64,000 bases of DNA, from NCBI GenBank assembly GCA_021613375.1, contig CM038704.1, positions 9,016,059-9,080,058 of the forward strand, in the 5' to 3' direction. The stretch comes from Megaleporinus macrocephalus (Eukaryota; Chordata; Actinopteri; Characiformes; Anostomidae). Of this stretch, positions 57,783 to 64,000 are shown in pieces (positions within the stretch are counted from its first letter, which is position 1; every line of letters starts with the position of its first letter). Position numbers and translations under genes: made by a program. The notes beneath the pieces were generated by a model. It made no database searches, had not been told where the DNA came from, and saw nothing but the letters and a program-made list of their open reading frames with translations.

Positions 57783-58082
57783 ATTCATTCATTCATCATT
57801 TAAGCCACTTATCCTCCTGGTCACGGGGGGTGCTGGAGCCTATCCCAACAGACATTGGGTGGACGGCAGGTTACCAGTCCCTCACTTGACATGAACATTC
57901 ACACCTAGGGGTGCATGTAGTATCTCCAACTTGACTGACTGTCTTTGGACTGTGGGTAGAAACTGTGGGCGTGTGGGAAGGAAGCCTGTTCAGACACAGG
58001 CAAACTTTACATGGGACCCTGGTCACCAGGGAATTCCACCCTGTGAGGCGACTGAGTACCCACCATGCGGCCCAGTACTCTA
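57783..58082 (-). mobile_element. Second, more diverged copy of the CATC-tailed retroposon
   Basis: ATTCATTCATTCATC then CTTATCCTCCTGGTCACGGG parallels the 59767 element in the same order: GGTGCTGGAGCC, CAGGTTACCAGTCC, CATTCACACC and CCTGTGAGGCGACTGAGTAC. Orientation is again minus. I did not find a clear target duplication. Confidence 0.7.
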
Positions 58083-58590
58083 ACAGAATAAATTATTAAA
58101 TACATTTAATACAGTTTTTCTATATTCATCCATCAGTACGTTTTCAAAGTATTAATGCACTATTCTGATTATAGTGTGTCGTTGGCCTTCAGACCACCAC
58201 AGACAAGACAAAAAGTTTGAGCACCCTTGCTGAGATGGTCTTTGTGTGATAGTATCTGGTCACCTCCTAATTGAGTGTTTACGTGGGGTTCATGCTGCAG
58301 TGTAACAGGCTTACATACTGTACATTGCCATTGCTAATTGATGTAATGCAGGGCTAATTTTAGCAAGCATGTGACTAGTGTGACTAAACTCTGAAATAAG
58401 GTTAGGCCCTAGAGGGCTTGATGCACTCTAGCAAATCACAAGAAAAAATAGAACCTCAAAGCTTAAGCAGTGCTGTGGCACGCTGCTCTCTGTTTGATTA
58501 ACTGATAGAAGAATAAACCAAAGTCAGCATAACTGACACACTGGGCTGATCCTTTGATGACAACATGAATGACATACAACATGCCTACCA

Positions 58591-58735
58591 AGCCATTGTG
58601 GTGTACAGTTGGGTTCTTTGAGCACCTGGAGTTCCCTCAGCTGTCAACATGCAGAATAATCTCTGGAAAAATACCAACATAAACAGATTTTATTACAGAA
58701 ATAATCCGCTTGTTCTGTCGTGAGCTACTTTTAAT
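58591..58735 (+). repeat. Dispersed repeat D, copy 2
   Basis: GTTGGGTTCTTTGAGCACCT, AATAATCTCTGGAAAAATAC and GTGAGCTACTTTTAATA match copy 1 in order. A further Tc1-type end, AAAAAGTTTGAGCACCC, is near 58210. Confidence 0.6.
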
Positions 58736-59766
58736 ACTGCGTTAATCCATCCACCGCTGCTTTTAAGCATTTTTTTGATAATACTGTCTTCTCCATTAAT
58801 CAGTACACTTTAGCATAGGTTTGAACTTAGTCAACTGAGACATTATGCCACATCCAATATCTGTACTCAGTGGTGGATAACGAGTGGAGATACCTTTGCT
58901 TGAACCTTGTGTACGGAAACGTAGAGGTGCTTTATTCATATATTGTCTTGTTGGGTCAGGAGACACATTAAAATGTGGTGAGTCACCCTGTGAAGCCTGA
59001 AATAGAGGTGAATTTTGCAGAACTTTATTAAAACTGTAATATTTCTTTATGCATCAATGTCACACATACAGGCTCCAGCTATATACTTAGATATCAAATG
59101 ATCTTAAAATCAACATTACATGTTGACATTATCATTTGTAATGTGTGTGCAATTACACACTTCCACCAGAGAGGTCTCCAAATCCTCATAACTTACATAG
59201 TGTAGCTTTAAAGGGCAAAACCACTTTGACTTTAGAAGTAACTTTACTGTGAAATATATAAGTGTTACATCATTTTCTCTAATTCTGAAAGCAGGTCAGA
59301 TGTGCCCAGGCCTACTTACAGTTGCTACACTATAATTGGAGATTCTGCTTTTAGAGGAGAGATTTAGCGGAAAGTGAACTATGTTTGGTTTGATCTATGT
59401 TTATGTTTTCATGTTCTTTTGTATATTTTGTAAATGTAGTTTTTACTTTACATTTTACTTTATTTAACTGTGAAATTAAGTTACACAAAAAAGTTCCTAG
59501 AGAGGAATTTCAGCATTTTTTCAAAAGATTTCATTGTAAAAATTGTTTAATTGAAATATTCGTCGAATTCATTCACTGAACATCATCCAGAATGGCTTGA
59601 TGTGAAACAATGTTTTGTAGTGAAACTTGCCAAAATGCAAGAGAAATGCAAAAATACTATATACTATCCAAAACCACCAGTGATCATATACACGCCTTCT
59701 GAGATTTTATATGTAATGTTGATTATGGGAAAATACAGGCAAATCTGTAAAAAACAACCAGCCCAT

Positions 59767-60088
59767 CCATCCATCATCTGCCGCTTTATCCCGCTAGTCG
59801 GGGTCACAGGGGGGCTGGAGCCAATCCCAGCGTCATCGGGCAAAGGCGGGGTACACCATGGACAGTTTGCCAGTCCATCGCATGGCCAACACTCACTCAC
59901 ACCCACGGGCAATTTAGAGTGAACGATCAACCTAACAGGCATGTGTAACAGGCAGGGAGGAAACCGGAGTACCCGGACGAAACCCACTCAAGCACGGAGA
60001 GAACATACACACTCCACACAGAACCACCCGGACCGGGAATCCAACCCAGATCGTTTTACTGTGAGGTGACAGTGCTAGCTACAACACC
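59767..60088 (-). mobile_element. Retroposon with perfect 15-bp target duplication
   Basis: A 322-bp element begins CCATCCATCATCTGCCGCTT and ends GTGACAGTGCTAGCTACAAC plus a few bases. It is flanked by perfect direct repeats AAACAACCAGCCCAT at 59752-59766 and 60089-60103. The ATGG-type tail is at the left, so the element points to the minus strand. It is a common fish repeat, probably the 3' end of a non-LTR element or a SINE using it; the exact class is from memory. Confidence 0.85.
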
Positions 60089-60194
60089 AAACAACCAGCC
60101 CATTTCCCAAAACATAACATAATGCCATCATTTATTTAAACATTTATAGAACATTAAAAGAAATGTTCTTGTGTTTTTGAAAAAAAATTATGCA

Positions 60195-60387
60195 GATTTT
60201 GAATTTGATGCCAGCAACACAGTTGGGACAGTCAACGAAAGACACTGAAATCCTCCTGGTGGAACCTCTCGCAACTAATTAGGTTAACTGGCAGCAGTTC
60301 AGTAACATGACTGGATATAGAACGAGCAGCCCAGAGAGGCAGAGTCTTTTAGAAGTAAGGCTTTTTTTTGGAAATGGGGTTGTATTA
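60195..60387. mobile_element. Tc1-like element end fragment
   Basis: GATGCCAGCAACACAGTTGG through AGCAGCCCAGAGAGGCAG follows the 5' noncoding region of the same broad Tc1-like group. The fragment finishes with TTTTTTTGGAAATGGGGTTG at 60366-60385, its outer repeat. It lies inside the split MITE copy at 59583-60534. Confidence 0.55.
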
Positions 60388-60534
60388 TAAACACTGTTTC
60401 AAGCTTCTGGCAGAGTATTCGTAACAGCTTTCTGTGAGGGAACTTTAAAAGGCATTAGACAATTCAGACCTTCGGTTCCCATCACCACCACTGTGAACTA
60501 GAACACAGCATCTCACACCAAACCACTCTGAACG

Positions 60535-62094
60535 TCTTTCTTAGCCGGTTGGTTACGCATAACTGGACAGTCTGACCTTTTCAATGATATTACACCAGTA
60601 TCTGTTTCTTTTACAGCTGAGCACTTCAAAATGAAAGTTTTATGGAAAAAGTGATAATATCATATATACTGACTATGTATGTCTATTAATGTAAAAAAAA
60701 AAGGTTTCTAGTATATGACTGTAAGATGACTTCAGAAAGATTATTCTGTTCTTTGGATCGTGGATGAGCAGTCAGGATCATGAAGGTCACAGCACTGCAC
60801 ATTGTACCTGCTCTAGTGCACATGATTTTATTCACATGCCAATGATCATTTAATGGATGAGCTAAATTAGCTGCGATAGAGCCGTCAAAGCACACAGCGA
60901 CGCCCCTCAAGGCCTCCAACTTGCATTTGTGCTCGCATCAGCTTATCACTCCTTCTCCAGCAAAATGTCACAACTAGCTCCTCAGTCTGTTAGCATGAAC
61001 CTCAGCTGCGGTGTAAACTATAACTTAAGAACAAAGGATCTTAAAACAAAGCTTATTCTTTATCTGTAGCAGGTCGGTTGTATATAAACCAAAACAGATT
61101 AGATTAAAACAATAATTACATTTAAAATTATAAAAAATTTGGCAGATCTGCTGGAGCCGTTAGCAAGACTCTGATAATGTGTACATTCTGCCTATCTCCA
61201 TAAATCCAGACAGAACTAATTATATCTCTTGATCTTATGCGTTGACTGCCCACCTGTCTGGACTGACACTGATGGAAGACTGATTGTCAGCTTTCCATGT
61301 CACCCAAATCAAACTGTGAACTGTGTCATACCAGCTACCTAGCCTCAGACTAGCTGCCTAACCTTCATTATAGACTTTTCTGAAACAAACATGGACTCTA
61401 ACTCGTTACCACCAACCTTCTACCTTCATTACAGTCATCATCACTCTCACTGCTCTTCATCTGTACTACAGTTACTCTAGTTATATCATATTATGATTAT
61501 ACAGACACATCTGAGCAGCTGAGCAGAAGTATATAGTGGTACAGTCATTATTTGTACTGTATGAGAAGTTTGATCAGAGGAGCATGGGTCCCAAGGGGTG
61601 AGCCCGAAATCGTGTACGTACTCAGCTGCCGCTAGTACGCTCTTCCAGTGTGCGAGTGCGCAGTATCCACGCAACCTGAGACTACTACGTCCGCCATCTT
61701 ACCAACGTCCTGTAACCCAAGACATCAGACCACCACTGCTATTCATTTACAAGCCCCTTTACTGACGGGTTTGGATCCTGTTTGTGACGCTGTTCTGCGT
61801 GTTTGTCTGAATCTGTACTCACACTGTGTCGAGCTGTAGCTTTGAGAGGAATTTAATCATTGTTTATCTCAGCAGTAGCGCTAACTTCTGTAGCGGCAGT
61901 TCACTAGCCGTAGCTACGTACACACAGCCGACGTAACGCTTTGAATTCGTCCGCGGCTCTGATGGAATCATGGGATAGGACAGCGTGTTGGAGCTGCATA
62001 CTTAAAAATGTCTGCCGGTGCGGTACATCATCCAGGGACTTTTTGCGTACTGCTTTTGCGTACTGTTCAGTATGGAAGTATCAAATTCAGACAC
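60535..62094. other. Noncoding stretch, partly repeat-like
   Basis: 61545-62090 (GTACGTACTCAGCTGCCGCT, AGTACGCTCTTCCAGTGTGC, TTTGCGTACTGTTCAGTATG) has the look of a fish MITE with GTACGC-type steps, higher in CpG than its surroundings. No exon identified; ilrun is not seen. Confidence 0.3.
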
Positions 62095-63032
62095 ATTCAA
62101 GGTTTCTTCCTCCAGTTCAGAGGGAGTTTTTGCTCGCCACTGTTGCTCATCCCTTACTGAAAATAAGTATACTTCAATTTAATTTTATTAAGTATACTCT
62201 ATGTAGTTACTATACTATTGTTATTGTACTAGTAGTACACTTGTATATGTACTATTTTAATACTTCTTGGGACTAAATTGGCCCACTTTCTAGTTTTTAA
62301 AAGTATACTTTTAAGTACACTTTAAGTGTAAGAGTAGTAAACCAAGTGTACAACTAGTTTACATCTTTTGTACTGCAACTACACTAAAAGTAAACTTAAG
62401 GGTTTATACTGTTAGTTTACTAGCTTGTAAGTTTTCTTTAAGTGAACTTAAAATAATACTTATAATTTACTGCTTATATTATTGTTGTACTTTAAAGTAT
62501 ATAACTAGGTTTAAGGGTTTTTTCTACTTAAAATAGAACTTAACAACGTTTACTTACTCACCAGTGGACACATAAAATAAACAAGACACACTCAGATTAA
62601 GAAGCATATTTGTATCTTTATAAATCTTTATAAATCAAATTTTTGTGCAGAGCAAGAATACTTACTTCTACTATCTCAATCAAAAGATTAAGTACAAGTA
62701 AAGGCCAAATATACTTAGACTATTCTATACTTGTCAGTATAACACAAGCATACTTAAGTATAACTGTGTTTAGTATATCACTGAGAAGTACATAAAAAGT
62801 AAACTGAAAGCATACTCACTTCCTTTTAGTTTAAAAGAAGTAAACCAATGGTACACTTGAATAAAGTTCTTTTTTTGTAAGGGATGGCTTGCTCACCAGG
62901 GTTTTTTTATTTGTTTTTATTTTCTTCTTATGCTTATTTATGCTCTGTTGAACAATTCTTATCATTAAATTTCTGCAAAGCCGCTTTGTGATGACATCAG
63001 TTGTTAAAAGCTTCAAAAGCAACAAAAGCTTC
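62095..63032. repeat. Older fish repeat split by the MITE
   Basis: The flanks 62095-62147 and 62887-63032 follow, across the insertion, a dispersed fish sequence that runs GGTTTCTTCCTC, GGGAGTTTTT, GCCACTGT, GGCTTGCTCA and CTGCTTTGTGA. The match is recognised from memory. It may extend leftward into 61190-61470, less certainly. Confidence 0.5.
62148..62886. mobile_element. MITE with CATCCCTTAC ends, nested in an older repeat
   Basis: The left end CATCCCTTACTGAAAA and right end TTTTTTTGTAAGGGATG are inverted copies. The interior is built of short palindromic steps around AAGTATACTT and TACTTTAAAG. It sits between two halves of an older repeat: GGTTTCTTCCTCCAGTTCAG with its GGGAGTTTTTGCTCGCCACT on the left, and GGCTTGCTCACCAGGG with AAAGCCGCTTTGTGATGACA on the right. 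No protein is encoded. Confidence 0.75.
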
Positions 63033-63293
63033 TGTCCCCTACACCTCTACTGATTTTAGACTCAATGTTTGAGAGAACAGGTTTAAGCTTAGTGCAAAAG
63101 TTAGCTACACCTGATTCATTTACACATTTTGTTAATTTTTTATGTGTAAATAAGAGAACACGTCCTCTACAGATAACACACCTCTGCACATTTTAACACA
63201 CAATTACAGTATATGTAATGAATTGAACATATTGGGAAAATATATGCAACATGAGTTACAGCACATTTTATATTATACGTTTTTCCAGTGTGT

Positions 63294-63490
63294 TAAAGCA
63301 GCACTATGTACTTGTTGCTAAAAAAAACTACTGAGTAAAAAGAAAAAATAAAAGGCTAAAATATGGAGTGCATTGGCACGAAAGCATTACTGACGCTACA
63401 TGACATTCTTCTGGATATCACGCGTCATTACACACTGCCACCTGAGGGGGTCACCAAATCCTCAAAGCTTACATAGTGTAGCTTCAAGGT
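63294..63490. mobile_element. Short MITE with TTAAAGCAGCACTATGTA ends
   Basis: The left end GTTAAAGCAGCACTATGTAC pairs with the right end TACATAGTGTAGCTTCAAGG reversed. The inner sequence CACCTGAGGGGGTCACCAAA is shared in related form with 14858-14917, 33418-33482 and 59158-59217. Length is about 197 bases, noncoding. Confidence 0.65.
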
Positions 63491-63914
63491 CAGCAAATGA
63501 ACAGAAAATGTGCTAGAAAACATGCAGAAAGCTGCAATAACTAAATTTCTTATCTCGGGATAAGGTATCTGGTATTTTCCAAATAATGTGCTTTGTTGAG
63601 TTTAAACCTGTTCTGGGTGATATGTCCAGATTTCAGACATCATAGCTTCATGATTGGTCCTGTGGTGCTGACGAAGGTGTGGCTGAAACCTCTGGGAGTG
63701 GATCTGCGTCTTTTGGCAGTCATGATTATGTACGCCTTGGTGAACGTGCCACGTAAAGCATTGTTCTTTGGCACAAGTGGGTCAGTTTAAAAGATACTGT
63801 GATCAGTCTAACAGGGGAATTGGATTTGGTGGGCCACGTTTTCCTGCTGGTAGAATATAATCTATACAGTATAATGTAATACAGTACAGAAGTGCTGATT
63901 GAGTTTTTGTGTTC

Positions 63915-64000
63915 TCTAGTCCTTCATCAGTGGTCACAGGACACTGCCCAGCGCTGCCCACAGGACACTGTAGGCTGGATGTTGCTGGTCGGTGGACTAT
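63915..64000 (+). repeat. Fish dispersed repeat C, copy 3, cut by the window edge
   Basis: CTAGTCCTTCATCAGTGGTC and ACAGGACACTGTAGGCTGGA match the first third of copy 2. The rest lies outside the window. Confidence 0.7.

Larger units (their letters stand above)
59583..60534. mobile_element. MITE family A, copy 10, split by two later insertions
   Basis: The left end CATCCAGAATGGCTTGATGT pairs with the right end GCATCTCACACCAAACCACT, and CGGTTCCCATCACCACCACT lies just inside it. The middle is occupied by the CATC-tailed retroposon (59767-60088) and by a Tc1-like scrap (60195-60387). Removing both leaves a copy of usual length. Confidence 0.75.

Overview
This is vertebrate nuclear DNA, from a teleost fish. 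The two genes have many short exons with GT/AG introns, the rest is AT-rich and crowded with decayed transposons, and the repeat families (Tc1 remnants, an L1-like 3' end, hAT and MITE families, a fish retroposon whose tail reads CATCCATCC) are typical of fish. The repeat mix suggests an otophysan (characin or catfish-like) fish, but that is inference. Codon-level comparisons below are made from memory of the protein families, not from a search.

Two genes can be reconstructed exon by exon. pacsin1 (+ strand, nine coding exons, 15450-24899) gives a 445-residue F-BAR plus SH3 endocytic adaptor. spdef (- strand, five coding exons, 35671 down to 32417) gives a 339-residue Pointed plus ETS transcription factor. 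They lie tail to tail, 7.5 kb apart, as PACSIN1 and SPDEF do in mammals, so this is an old conserved gene pair. I know of no functional link between the proteins. The next mammalian neighbour, ILRUN, is not visible in the 28 kb beyond spdef.

Layout: 1-15382 is upstream of pacsin1 and holds Tc1 and MITE relics, (TA)n tracts, a poly-G tract and a possible 5' noncoding exon ending at 11545. The pacsin1 introns carry an L1-like 3' end, a TAGGGCTGCA-ended element, an (AC)n tract and a textbook hAT deletion derivative. 24900-32416 holds a 450-bp TATG array and a Tc1 relic split by a MITE with PIF/Harbinger-like ends. 36311-64000 is almost entirely old mobile DNA plus two internal duplications; the only coding-like hint there is a weak pair of in-phase exons at 45274-46139.

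The most notable structural results are a ten-copy MITE family with long inverted repeats, a retroposon with a perfect 15-bp target duplication nested inside one of its copies, the hAT element with a perfect 8-bp target duplication, and a ~217-bp unit found at different places in two related Tc1 relics. I found no CRISPR array, operon, rRNA or tRNA, and no convincing new biological system.
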